Positions 1 through 10,912 of a DNA stretch of 64,000 bases are shown here, piece by piece. Source of the stretch: Helichrysum umbraculigerum (taxonomy: Eukaryota > Streptophyta > Magnoliopsida > Asterales > Asteraceae); NCBI GenBank assembly GCA_949592205.1, contig CATIUR010000001.1:215704250-215768249 (forward strand). Direction: 5' to 3'. The translations under genes were made by a program, and so were the position numbers. Each line of letters begins with the position of its first letter. Within the stretch, counting starts at the first letter, position 1. The notes under the pieces are model-generated. The model did no database searches, was not told the origin of the DNA, and saw only the letters and a program-made list of their open reading frames with translations.

Positions 1-1201
1 GATAAGACAGATCATAGAGCAGTTTTGAAAGTAAATCCACAAATTCCGTTTCCTTAGAAGAATCGGGATTTCCGTAAGTAATGTGAACTGCTTGCGAAAG
101 CTCTTCGATATAAATCTTCTGTTGGTTAGTAAACGGGAATTTGGTTTTTTGGAATAACTGGATTAGCTGGATATGGATCTGTTTCCTTTTTACAAAGAAA
201 GCAGCGTCCATAGCTTCCTCAGTTGATTCGGGAAAAATAGCTCTAAGCTCATTAATTAAATAAGTAGCAGGATCAGCAAGGAATGGAATATCTGCAAGAA
301 TCATGTCAGATTTGATAGGGCTTCTTTCTATCCAAAATTCAAGCTCGTCAATCAGGAACGCAACATAACGATTAATCCTAGGTTGTGAATCAGAGGGATA
401 ATCGGTGCTGGCAAGTAAATCCATTAAAAGATCTAATTCTGATTTTAAAAATAGCTCGTCTTTTCTATTGTGTTTAGCACGAAGAAGTCTAATTATCCTA
501 TCAATCTCAACAAAGGTCTTTCTCTGCTCAAATGTAAATGGAAAATCAGATATCTTAAGATATTTCAGAAAGTTGGCATGGACATCTATCCTCCTATTGG
601 GTTTGAGAGAATTTCCTAAGTGATGGTCTGTTTCTGATTCGGGTAGATGATTCCTAGATTCAGTGTTTAATCGGGTTGGTGTTTCTATCCTAAGTTCATT
701 CTCAACCTGATATTGGAGACACTCTTCCTCAACAACACTTAAATAAAGTGTAGTGGGGTGGGCTCGCAAAATATCTGGGAGATCGTATTCAAAGTATTCA
801 TCTAAACAATGAAGACGTTCATTCAAATCCATCCAAGGCATGGGTGGATAGAAGAACACTTCGATTCCAAATGGTTCATCATCAGGTAAAGTAGCAAGTC
901 TAATATAGTGTGGATACCTAGACAAGATTGACAGAATCTCAGGGTCAAGTGTGGGTTGACCACTTAAAGCAACAGTAACAGAAGCTGGAATCTTCTGCTG
1001 AGATTCATCAAAACCTAAGTCTAAGCTCGATATTTTTGGGTTCTCAACTTCATGGTTAACACAGATCTCTCTAACGTCAGAGGAGTTTGTCTCATACTCT
1101 GTACAGTCAAAGAATTCTGCATCTACCAAAGCCGTCATCTCATCCGTCATCATTTGATTGAGAGAAGAGATGGGGTTTGAAGGAGAATTAGGGTTTTTCA
1201 T
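1..1201 (-). CDS. Gag-region ORF of a Tat/Athila-like LTR retrotransposon, cut by window edge
   Basis: On the minus strand a frame of about 400 codons opens with ATG at 1199-1201 and stays open to base 1, so its C-terminus lies outside the window. The protein is acidic and leucine-rich, starts MKNPNSPSNPISSL, and shows no zinc knuckle, protease or RT motif in the visible part. It starts about 145 bp downstream of a tRNA-Asp-type primer site, the position of gag or of an extra leader ORF in Ty3/gypsy Tat/Athila elements. I do not recognise the family from the protein itself, so the gag assignment rests on context. The long uninterrupted frame suggests a fairly young copy. Confidence 0.5.
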   Translation of the reverse strand, partial: MKNPNSPSNPISSLNQMMTDEMTALVDAEFFDCTEYETNSSDVREICVNHEVENPKISSLDLGFDESQQKIPASVTVALSGQPTLDPEILSILSRYPHYIRLATLPDDEPFGIEVFFYPPMPWMDLNERLHCLDEYFEYDLPDILRAHPTTLYLSVVEEECLQYQVENELRIETPTRLNTESRNHLPESETDHHLGNSLKPNRRIDVHANFLKYLKISDFPFTFEQRKTFVEIDRIIRLLRAKHNRKDELFLKSELDLLMDLLASTDYPSDSQPRINRYVAFLIDELEFWIERSPIKSDMILADIPFLADPATYLINELRAIFPESTEEAMDAAFFVKRKQIHIQLIQLFQKTKFPFTNQQKIYIEELSQAVHITYGNPDSSKETEFVDLLSKLLYDLSY

Positions 1202-1343
1202 TTTCTAATTTTTATGTATTTTTCAGGGTTTAAGAACTAAGTTATCTAACTAAATAAAGCAATTAACTTCCTAAGTAATGATAATCTTAGGGAAGGATCT
1301 CCTAAAGTTAATTATCTAAGGCAGAATTCAATTCTTGACGAAA

Positions 1344-1365
1344 CCGATCCCCTGCAGCGGCGCCA
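1344..1365 (-). other. Primer-binding site, tRNA-Asp type
   Basis: On the minus strand this reads TGGCGCCGCTGCAGGGGA and onward, close to the TGGCGCCGTTGCCGGGGA site known from plant Athila/Tat elements. It lies six bases from the ...GGCACGACA end of the adjoining LTR. Confidence 0.7.
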
Positions 1366-1371
1366 AAAACT

Positions 1372-2881
1372 TGTCGTGCCCCCGTCCATCGGTCGGGTTT
1401 TTACCCCGAATCGTTGCTCCGACTGCAACAGAGGCGACGAGCAGAGAAGTTTTAAAAATTTATATTTGCTGGGCTCAAACTATGCAAGCTACCTACCTTG
1501 TGGGTAAGGCGGCAAGTATAACTCGAGTGTCGTCCAAAATCGGAACGAATTTAATTGAATTGGAACCTACCAAAGATAACTTGACAATAGGATGGGTTTA
1601 AAACAAGGTAGGTATGGGTTTTGGTTTTATCTAATCTAATCTAAAGACGGAAATTAAAGTGCAGGAAATTAAACGAGAATATAAGCAGCAGGTAGAGAGT
1701 GATTGCTGAAACTTCGACGATTAGGGTTTCGGGATGATATTATATTGATGATAGGTGATTACTCTGGTTAAGAATTTTCTAAACAGTCGGTGTAAACACT
1801 AGGACCCTACGTCTAGGTGTAACCCTAAAGCATATGTCACTGAATCCTAGGCTATCCTGATTCTGGTCAGATGGGACTGTCTTCAGACCCACCTCACCGT
1901 CTCTTTCGAAGACCAAGCGACCCTCTGAATGGGGTTAAGGAATAAGGCGACAGTCCACAACACTGACTTTTCTTAACACCTATGTCTATCCAATTTTAAC
2001 AGAGTAATACTGGTTGTATGCTGAATAAGTTAAACTATAGGTTAAGTAGAGTTTAGGGGTTTTAAGCATATGGGAACACAGCCGGCATCCTTGCTTTCAT
2101 TTCCTAACTCATGTTTTATCTGTTTTAGTTCTAATACTTCCGTCATGGATTAGACCCTCCTTTGCCATCGGTCGTTCATCCCTAGGCATGCGTACAGTGT
2201 ATAGTGACCTTATTTTCCACAGTACTCTAACCCTAGGTATATCTACGATTTTTTAAAGACCTATTATATCTTTACACAGCTTTATAACTAGAGGTAGTTT
2301 AACGGTGTACTATAGCATTTTCACGGCTTAACAAGACCTAGACCCGTGTCTGGAAGGGTTGCTTCCAGGTAATCCACGGTGAGATAGTCCACCGGCATTT
2401 CCTTGGCTTCCTCGTATTTGTACTCTACCAGCGGTATTTCCAACGCTATACCAAGTATTCTGACGTGTTATGGCGATCTCATAGTTTCATACAAACAGGA
2501 GATAACTGTGTATTCGTAGTTAGGGTTGATCAGATCCTATCCTAAGGCAACAGTCACGTGAGAGACCAGAAAGGGTGATTAATTAAGTCTACATCCAGGA
2601 TAAGTCTAAACATGTATGCAGCATAACAACTATCGATCGTATATAAGATATATTAATTAAACATCATCCCTAATCCTAACATCTACATTTCAACAATCAC
2701 ATATTAATCTAGCTAATCAGCATGGAAACAATCATAAATCGTACTGAAATAATATGCAAAGTAAACATTATAACAGTAAGAAAGTAAGTTAATATCACCG
2801 GATTAGAAGAGTAATACTGAGGATTACAACAGTCTGACTTGAATAACCTTGCAAGAAGTGTTAATGTGGGGGATTTGCACA
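1372..2881 (-). mobile_element. 5' LTR (at least its 3' part) of the left-edge retrotransposon
   Basis: In plus orientation the LTR edge next to the primer site begins TGTCGTGCCC at 1372. The outer edge is uncertain. One candidate is ...TTTGCACA at 2881, which would make the sense strand start TGTGCAAATC and give a 1.5 kb LTR. The other is ...GGATGTTACA at 4735 (sense TGTAACATCC), which would make a single 3.4 kb LTR. The partner LTR lies outside the window, so neither can be confirmed. Short ORFs here are not convincing genes. Confidence 0.45.
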
Positions 2882-4735
2882 ACGCTAAGTGAGTAAATCA
2901 ATAAACAACAATCCAACTTAGCATAACAGCTTTGTGTACAACAAATCATTGTAAACAAATATCATCATGATAAATCGATGATTCTTGGGGAAACCTTCAG
3001 CCAAGAATACCAACATTAAACACATAGCGTCAAAGAGGACCGGTGGTTCTTGAGGAAACCTTCTCAAAGAACACTTTAAAACCAACTGCAGGCCATTACA
3101 GAGGTTTAACCGACTACTTGGTGCTATTAACCCAAACAACACAGGCTACGACAATAATACTTGTACTAAGACCCTGTGTAGTCCAAACAATAGCAAACCC
3201 AAGCCCAGCTCCATGCTGACCTCTGAATATCGTCAAAGCCCAAAGGTTGAATATCACGTGATCACATATTCACATACTCATCATAGCAACAAATCAGACT
3301 AACCGTCTGTCCACAGTATTATTATTAAACCAAAATAACCATGGCAACTAAATCAATAATAATACGTTTACCCGTTGTAACCAAACCTGTTACAACTAAA
3401 TTACACTGAGGTTTATAGATCCACTCACCGACACCTCAGTTGTCCACTCAGTAGTCTCTCCATATATGAGAATACAATAGAATAACACAAGTTAGTCACT
3501 TGTCTCAAATTTTATATAACATCGTACCAATAGATTTACACCAACAAATTCAAATTACTCAATTCACATGAATTAGCACAATCACCACAATTATCAATAT
3601 GTTAACACATTTAGTAACTATAAACTTCATAGTCACTAATCACAATCATCTTTAGTATTTACAACATAATACTACAATGTAAACAACATGATATTTAACT
3701 CGATCAAATGTTCTAATTAACAACCAATACCAATTTCATCATATAACTCATCAAATCATCATAATCTCTTTAATCACATGATTACTTTAATCATGGCTTC
3801 TTAATATGATATTATCACCATCATTATCATAGTATAGTTAATTCTCATAATCAAACACTTTTAATCATCATTATTAACAACAATTATCACTTATACGTTA
3901 GTAACATAAGCTTGAAAGCTTTGATTCTTGAATAACTAACTAAACCCATAAACTTTTCTTATGATCATACATCATTTATTTTATTTCTAGATTAGGGTTT
4001 AGTCACAAATCATGCATTAAGCATCAATTAACAATTATATCATCATTACCTTAAGCTTAAGGCTTAATTCTTGATTAACCAATTCTTTTCATAGCCTTTC
4101 ATCATAAGTTCATATCAAATCCTTCAATTCTAGCTTAGGGCTTAGCTTATAATCATAAAGTAAGCATCAATTAACAATTCTACAAGCATTACAAGCTTCA
4201 ATTTAACCTTACTCATCCTAATTTTATCATATATACAAAACCCCATTTCATAGGTTTATGAAAATCAAGAAACAAAGACTTACAAGATGAGTAGAAGGAT
4301 TAGAGGATGATAATCCATGTTAATAAGCTTGAATTCGGACTTGAAATCTTCAATTTGGTGTTATGAAATGTTTTTGTGATTTGATCTAGGGTTTCCATGT
4401 TTCTGTATGTACGTATGGTACGTAGGTATGTATAGAGATAAGAAATTAAACAACCGACTCAAACATATGAATATATTACATAATTGATTAAATTTTCTTC
4501 CCCGTACTTGTCATTGTCTGAAACTTAAAAACCATTTACGGGGAAACATTATTTTATTTTATCGTCAACTAGGTTAATTTAAAACAATCAATAATTTACT
4601 AATCACAATAAATTATTTGACTCTTTTCCCAATTAATTTCAACTAATACAACGAAACTATTTTCTGACAAATTAAATAATGATTCTACGTCAGAAAATAT
4701 TAAAATACTACTAGACCCGAGGAGTGGATGTTACA
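2882..4735 (-). mobile_element. LTR-like repeat ending TGTTACA, probably retrotransposon-derived
   Basis: AT-rich sequence without a supportable gene. Its right end, ...GGATGTTACA at 4735, abuts a LINE reading frame abruptly. Read on the minus strand it starts TGTAACATCCACTCC, typical of Ty3/gypsy LTR starts. It is either the outer part of the LTR at 1372 or a separate solo or truncated LTR. No target duplication was identified. Confidence 0.4.
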
Positions 4736-5687
4736 TAAGGCAACCCCGGGTAGATACATTAGAGCTATTCGTGATATGTACGAAGGAGCAAAGACTTGTG
4801 TAAGAACACCGGTGGGAAACACCGAGTTTAGCCCTGTAGATATAGGCCTACATCAGGGATCAGCCCTTAGCCCATACATTTTTGCCTTAATCCTGGACGA
4901 GTTGTCACGTAGGATACATGAGAGCCTCCCGTGGTGCTTGATTTTTGCCGATGATATCCTTCTGATTTCAGAAACCAAGGATGGGCTAAATAGTAGGCTG
5001 GAGCAGTGGAGGGAGGTCTTAGAAGACCAAGGTTTAAAAATAAGTAGACAAAAAACTGAATACCTACAATGCAACTTCGACAAGAATGAGGACGAGCAGA
5101 ACGATGGAGTGGACATATGCATTGGGGACCAGATTCTACATCCACAGGAGTCCTTTAGATACCTAGGCTCGGTGCTACATAGTTCAGGGATAAGCGACGA
5201 GGACGTGACTCACCGGATTAAGGTAAGTTGGTTGAAGTGGAGAGCAGCGACAGGCGTCACGTGTGACAAGAAAGTCCCCCGTAAATTGAAAGGGAAATTT
5301 TATAAGGTCGCAATTAAACCTGCTATGCTTTATGGATCAGAGTGTTGGCCGATGACTAAGGCGCAAGAAAGGAGGATGAAAGTGGCGGAAATGAGGATGC
5401 TAAGATGGACATGTGGTAAAACCATATTATATATGATACCAAATGAAATTTTTAGGGGAGAGTTAGAAGTCGCAAGTATCATCAATAAGTTGAGAGAGGG
5501 AAGACTCAGATGGTTTGGACATGTTAGGAGGGGACCTATCACGGTGCCAGTTAGGAGAGTGGAAGCTCTCACTGTCGATGGATCGAGGAGAAGGGGTAGA
5601 CCTAGACGTAAGTGGGAGCATGGACTGAAACTCGACATGAATGAGCTTCTCTTGACCGAGTACATGACATCTGATAGGAATTTGTAG
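4728..5687 (+). pseudogene. RTE LINE reverse transcriptase, C-terminal part
   Basis: A 319-codon open frame that lacks the N-terminal endonuclease and the first RT motifs. The first two or three codons belong to the adjoining LTR-like sequence. Visible RT motifs are GLHQGSALSPYIFALILDEL (about residues 41-60) and the catalytic FADDILLISE (residues 73-82), then the RTE-typical downstream blocks FRYLGSVLHSSG, ATGVTCDKKVP, MLYGSECWPMT and RMLRWTCG. The remaining frame has no stops. It cannot encode a complete retrotransposition protein because the 5' half is absent. Confidence 0.85.
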
Positions 5688-7921
5688 AGGATTAAAATTA
5701 GAACGGATGAGTAGAGGGTTTTAGAATTAATAAGTAGTTTTTATAGAAATATTTCATAATTAAATTGCTATTTAGAGGGTATCTAGGTAGAATAGGAATA
5801 GATGGGGATATTTTTCTAGTTAAATAAATATTTATTTATGTAAGGATGTAGAGTATTTTAAGGTCGATAGTTATTTATTTATTATGATGTCATATTAGGG
5901 TTATTGGTAGATATATGGCTACATTTTTGAGGGGGCGTGTATGGATTATCGAGATAGATATGTATAATGTTTTAGGTAATATATACTTATATGTATATTA
6001 TTACACATATTGATATTTAGTTTTTTATGTATTTTTTTATATATCTATACTTAGCTCGGGTATATACATATTGTATATAATAGTCGCAAATTTTTATATC
6101 AATATCGATAGCGGTAAGTATATATATTTATATATCTTTTCTTATTATATTTCTACTACCATCTATAGTTACTACTACTACTACCAATATTATTATTATT
6201 ATTAGAAAAAATTGCACAGATCGTCCCTGTGGTTTGTCTCAAATAGTACTCGTCGTCCCTTGCAGTTTTTTCTTGCACTCGTCATCCCTGTGATTGTTAA
6301 ATCTTGCACCGGTAGTCCCTTCCGCTAACATTCGTTAGTTTTTCAGTTAAGTATAAGGGTACAATGGTCATTTAAGTACTTTAGGGACTACGAGTGCAAT
6401 ATTGTAAACCACAGGAGGATCCGTGCAATTTTTTCTTAATTTAACTTTAATATTTATTTTTTACATTATAATATAATATATTTTCTTAATAAGCTTTTCA
6501 CTTTAATTCCATCATTTCTCTCCCAAATTCATTCTCAAGAAAAACACAGATCCCAACCTTTACAGCTTTACTCTACACCACAACCAAAATCTTTAAAATC
6601 ACTCATCTCTTACCTTTTATTCAAACCCTAATTCTCACTTCACCATAACCACCACTAGCATGATTATCCCACAGCTACCACCAACCGAACCACCATTGTA
6701 GCCCTAGAAAAAAAATCGGTCGGATCTCGTACCATCTCAGAAGTGTCGTTATCAGATCGGCGGTGAGATGGTAGTGGCCGGATCTCGATACGAGTCGCGA
6801 ACCACCACCAATTTCACCGAGATTCCTGCCGGACCTCCTCCTCCGGCGCTCTCCTCCACCGTCTCTCTCTCTCTCTCTCTCTTCGTCACCCTCTTCACTG
6901 CAATCACCGGAATCGTGTTTTGGTGTTAGATCTAAACCGGCCAGACGGTCGCGAGTGGTTCGAATGGCGGCCATGGTGGTGGCGCTTCGGAGTTAACAAC
7001 CACGCTTAAAAATATCACCGATGATTTGTAGTTCGTGATGAACTTTGATGAATTATGATTTCTGGAATTATGACTTCTGATTAAAGCTTTAAAGGTTGTG
7101 CATTTATGTGCTCCATATTATTTATGAAATTAAATGTGTTCTTACAAACACTGAAAACACCATACGTAACTTTATGCGGAGGTTAATTGGTGAGGGGTTG
7201 GTGAGATTGAAAGGGATAATTGAAAAAGTAGGTTTTGTTTGTGTTTGATGATTTTTATTATGTTTGTGTTTGTAATTTTGTGAAGTGAGATAAAAAAAAT
7301 ATTGTAACAAAAATAGAATAAAAAAAAATATTGTAGCAAAAATAAAATAAAATAATGCATGATACATTATATAATTAAAGTGAAAAGATTATTAAGAAAA
7401 TATATCATATTATAATATAAAAAATAAATATTAAAGTTATATTAAGAAAAAATTGCACGGATCATCCCTGTGGTTTACAATATTACACTCGTAGTCCCTA
7501 AAGTACTTAAATGACCATTGTACCCTTATACTTAACTGAAAAACTAATGAACGTTAGCGAAAGGGACTACCGGCGCAAGATTTAGCAATCACAGGGATGA
7601 CGAGTGCAAGAAAAAACTGCAAGGGACGACGAGTGCTATTTGAGATAAACCACAGGGACGATATGTGCAATTTTTTCTTATTATTACTATTTATTATTAG
7701 TATTATTAATGGTATTATTATGCTTATTATTATTTTTTATTTTTTATTATTAGTATTTATTATTAGTATTTGTATATATATATTATACTTTGTGATTTGT
7801 GATTTATATGCTTATGGATCTGCCGGGGGTCTCTTTCTGAAAGCAGTCTCGGGTATGACTGTCTACATCTTCACCTCCCCATACCCCGTCCTCGACGGGA
7901 TTGGGTAGTGTTGTTGTTGTT
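4736..7921 (+). mobile_element. RTE-type LINE, 5'-truncated and split by a DNA transposon
   Basis: A non-LTR retrotransposon: the 3' half of the reverse-transcriptase ORF (to 5687), an AT-rich 3' UTR, and a terminal block at about 7815-7921 that ends in a GTTGTTGTTGTT tail. That block (GATCTGCCGGG... GGGATTGGGTAGTG) matches the conserved 3' end I know from plant RTE elements. A Mutator-like element occupies 6205-7678 inside the 3' UTR. The 5' boundary coincides with the LTR-like end at 4735, so the 5' part was lost by truncation or displaced by an insertion. Confidence 0.8.
6205..7678. mobile_element. Mutator-like non-autonomous element with about 300 bp terminal inverted repeats
   Basis: The segment 6205 to about 6505 is repeated in inverted orientation at about 7378-7678, beginning AGAAAAAATTGCAC at each end with CCCTGTGGTTT just inside. 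Each arm's outer 235 bp also has its own short inverted ends, as if two small MITE-like units face each other. The roughly 870 bp core has no transposase. It holds C-rich sequence with a (TC)n tract at 6859-6882, resembling a captured gene 5' region, as in Pack-MULEs. Flanks are TTA-rich, so the target duplication cannot be called by eye. Confidence 0.65.
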
Positions 7922-8511
7922 AAACTTAACAAAAAAGTGAAATATGTATGTAGCGCGTGATCGACTACACTTGCTAGTTTTTGGATGTTGATTTCTCATT
8001 GATTGGATTTGAATATACATTGACACTGGTTTTGATATCTTTTATTATACTTGGAAAGATGACTCAATTGTACAGTCTATAGTGCTTTGTCACAACATTG
8101 TGTTAGATATTTTCTGGCAATAAACCTCGGAAAGCATCCCATTGCTCTTTTCTCGTTCAAATGTAACCAATAAAACTGCCAACAGATTTCTTGATGACCA
8201 TATGCAATGCTACACTACTAGTCTCATCAACTGCTACAAATCGTCACAAATAGCATCCAAACACATGCAAATACATCAAGAAACGTGCGATCTCATCAAC
8301 CAGATACAAACTGTATGAATGATCAAAAGATTGATATACAAAAAAGTTCTAAAAGATGTTGAAAAAATATAACATCCCTTGATAAAGATGTAGTAATCTG
8401 GGTACAAACAAGAAATTAAATCATAGCCACCTAACTTAGAAGATCCAACAAATCACATGAATAATAATCATAAAAGCTTAATATCAAAAGAAAAAAGAAT
8501 AAAAATTAAAC
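7922..8511. other. Intergenic, KCS 3' side
   Basis: AT-rich sequence between the LINE tail and the KCS stop codon, presumably holding the KCS 3' UTR and polyadenylation region. No gene or clear repeat seen. Confidence 0.4.
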
Positions 8512-10047
8512 TCAGCTTAAAGCAGAAAACTTTGGAACATCTACAGGAAACTGATCAATCTCATCCATCCACGGGTTCTTTTCTTTTGCAGGATTAACAG
8601 TCTTTAATGCCTTCCAAACCGCACTGTTGCACTTAAAGCCCGACCCAAAAGCTATTTGCCATGCTCTATCTCCTTTCCTGATCCTCCCTTTTGCCTCTGA
8701 ATAAGCCAATTCATACCATGGTGAACTACTGGAAGTATTTCCAAATCGATTAAGTGTCATTCTTGATGGCTCCATATGCCAATCTGTAAGCTGCAAATTC
8801 TTTTCAATTTCATCAAGAACTGCTCGTCCACCAGCATGAATGCAAAAATGCTCAAACGCTAGCTTAAAATCAGGAATGTACGGCTTAATCTTCATTCTAA
8901 ATAGCTTTTTCCCAACTAAAGTTGCAAAGAAAAGTAATTGTTCTGACATGGGTAACACAAGTGGGCCTAAAGTGGTGATGTTGGTTTTTAGCGCATCACC
9001 TGCTACTCCCATTAGATCTTTTGACAATGCAACTCCAACTTTCCCAACTGGATCTTCTAATTGAGTGACACATGAAAAACACTTTTCGTCTGAACCTTTG
9101 TGAGTTCTAACAGTGTGGACCAGTTGATACTTTGACCTTTTTCGGTCAGAGTTTTTGTTTGAGAGTAAAATTGCAGCACCACCCATCCGGAACAAGCAGT
9201 TTGAAACAAGCATTGATCTTTCATTCCCGAAATACCAGTTCAGTGTGATGTTTTCCATGCTCATCACTAAAGCGTACGAATTCGGATTGACTTGAAGAAG
9301 ATCTTTAGCAAGATCAATGGCGATTAAACCAGCACTACAACCCATTCCACCAAGATTAAAACTTAAAATGTTACCTCTAAGTTTGTAATGATTAACAATC
9401 ATTGATGCTAAAGAAGGCGTTGGATTGAATAAACTACAATTCACTACCAAAATTCCAATATCTTTCGGTTTAACACCTGTTTTTGCTAAAAGTTCATCAA
9501 TAGCACCAAACATCACAAGTTCCGCCTCCTTTCTTGCCTCTGCCATACATGGATTTGGAGGTACTCTAAGAACGGCTTCGGGAAGATAAGTCGACTCACC
9601 AAGACCCGACCTTTCAAGAATCTTTTTTTGGAATTCAAGACTTTGGTCAGTAAACGAGCCCGTTTCAGTTGAATTATCCATAAAGATTTGTCGGGTACAT
9701 TTACGTTCTTCTTCTGGCTTATAACATGAAAAGTTGACAAGGTAAACGGGTCGAGGACGGGTTAGGAAATAAAGGGTTGAGAAAAAGACTAAAAGGGTCG
9801 AACACACCACAACCGATATAAGATTAAACCTTAGATGATCCCAAAGAACATGAACATCTTGAGGCGAAAAGGTAGACAGTTGAGCAGCAAGAACAACAAC
9901 AAGAGGTGACAAACACAAGTACATTCCATGTGTTATAAGATAATGATACCCTAATTTTACATACTTTAGTTTCACAGATTTCTTGAAATCAGGAAGCTTT
10001 GAAGATGAAGAAGATTGTGTAATCAAGGGTTTGACTACTTCACTCAT
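8512..10047 (-). CDS. 3-ketoacyl-CoA synthase, KCS11-like
   Basis: An uninterrupted 511-codon frame, full length for plant KCS (FAE1-type) enzymes. These ER-membrane condensing enzymes catalyse the first, rate-setting step of very-long-chain fatty-acid elongation: an acyl-CoA is joined to malonyl-CoA to give 3-ketoacyl-CoA for waxes, cutin-associated lipids and sphingolipids. Two N-terminal membrane segments (about residues 42-60 and 76-95) precede the thiolase-fold domain. The catalytic Cys is C237 in GGMGCSAG; by alignment with FAE1, His is H404 in HFCIHAGG and Asn is N437 in RFGNTSS. N-terminal PDFKKSVKLKYVKLGYHYLI and the sequence throughout are closest to Arabidopsis KCS11 as I recall it. 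The single coding exon is usual for the family. Chain-length specificity cannot be read from sequence. Confidence 0.95.
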   Translation of the reverse strand: MSEVVKPLITQSSSSSKLPDFKKSVKLKYVKLGYHYLITHGMYLCLSPLVVVLAAQLSTFSPQDVHVLWDHLRFNLISVVVCSTLLVFFSTLYFLTRPRPVYLVNFSCYKPEEERKCTRQIFMDNSTETGSFTDQSLEFQKKILERSGLGESTYLPEAVLRVPPNPCMAEARKEAELVMFGAIDELLAKTGVKPKDIGILVVNCSLFNPTPSLASMIVNHYKLRGNILSFNLGGMGCSAGLIAIDLAKDLLQVNPNSYALVMSMENITLNWYFGNERSMLVSNCLFRMGGAAILLSNKNSDRKRSKYQLVHTVRTHKGSDEKCFSCVTQLEDPVGKVGVALSKDLMGVAGDALKTNITTLGPLVLPMSEQLLFFATLVGKKLFRMKIKPYIPDFKLAFEHFCIHAGGRAVLDEIEKNLQLTDWHMEPSRMTLNRFGNTSSSSPWYELAYSEAKGRIRKGDRAWQIAFGSGFKCNSAVWKALKTVNPAKEKNPWMDEIDQFPVDVPKFSALS

Positions 10048-10530
10048 TTTTCCTAAATCTCAATTTTAAATCAGAGCACTTCTGAAATCAAATTACTACC
10101 AAAACAGACAAAACAAAACCAAGATCTGACCTTTTTTCAAAACCCAATTAACAAATCATGATTTAGTCACCTGAGATCCGAAATTATGGCAGTTCCTGCA
10201 AAATGGGAATTAACATTTAACATAAAGATTCAAGCTGTAATAGTATTGTACTAAATCAACAGTAAATCAAGAAAGATTTCATCATATTAAATACAGCCCA
10301 CAATTAATTTATCATAAAAAAAGATGATTTAATGATGAATTGAAGAATCCCAGATGAGAAATTAAACCTGATCTGCGGAGTGATCGATGAGAATGTGAGT
10401 TGGTAAACAGGGTTGGAAACGGAATGCCGCTTAGATATGATATATATATATACAAAAACATATGTATGTTGTTGAATCAGTGAGTGTGTGTGTGAGAGAG
10501 AGAGACCTGTTTTGTGGTTGTCAAAGTTGA
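10048..10530 (-). promoter_or_regulatory. KCS 5' UTR with probable intron, and core promoter
   Basis: On the minus strand a donor (GCAGATCAG|GTTTAATT, about 10368) and acceptor (CCTGCAG-like, about 10200) suggest a leader intron of roughly 170 bp upstream of the ATG. A TATATATATAT run at about 10438-10450 could serve as TATA box. A (CT)n tract lies just upstream (10495-10506). Inferred from splice consensus and spacing only. Confidence 0.45.
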
Positions 10531-10796
10531 ATTGGAAACGTGGGGGCGAACTGAAATTTATTAGAAGATTATTATTATTATTATTGGATAAATTGATGAA
10601 TAAAACCCTAATCACTATAATTCATTGACAGCCCATGATGTCGATATAATTACAGGAAGCTTCTTTTCAATTGTGCGACGAGCATCGCATCTTAAAAAGG
10701 GAGAATATTTGCGGATCAAAAGGTTGTTTGGAGTTTGGACTTTGGACTCAGGTTTTAAAAGTTAAATTTGGTAGTTGATATGGATTACTTACCGTG

Positions 10797-10912
10797 TACA
10801 ACAACTATACTCAATCCCTTCAAAAAGGTAAAGGTATGAGAAAGGTAAGATGTAGACAGTAGTACTTCTACTTTGGAGTAGAGAGACAGCTTCCAGAAAA
10901 ACCTCCGACGAA
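10797..10912 (-). mobile_element. Truncated RTE LINE 3' end
   Basis: Read on the minus strand this is GGAAGCTGTCTCTCTACTCC... CATCTTACC... GATTGAGTATAGTTGTTGT, the conserved 3' terminal block of plant RTE elements with its short TTG tail. No coding part remains. Confidence 0.65.

Noticed and set aside
6675..6974. 99-codon minus-strand ORF in the Mutator-like core
   Set aside because: The Glu/Arg run comes from the (TC)n tract; no family features. Kept only as possible captured leader DNA.
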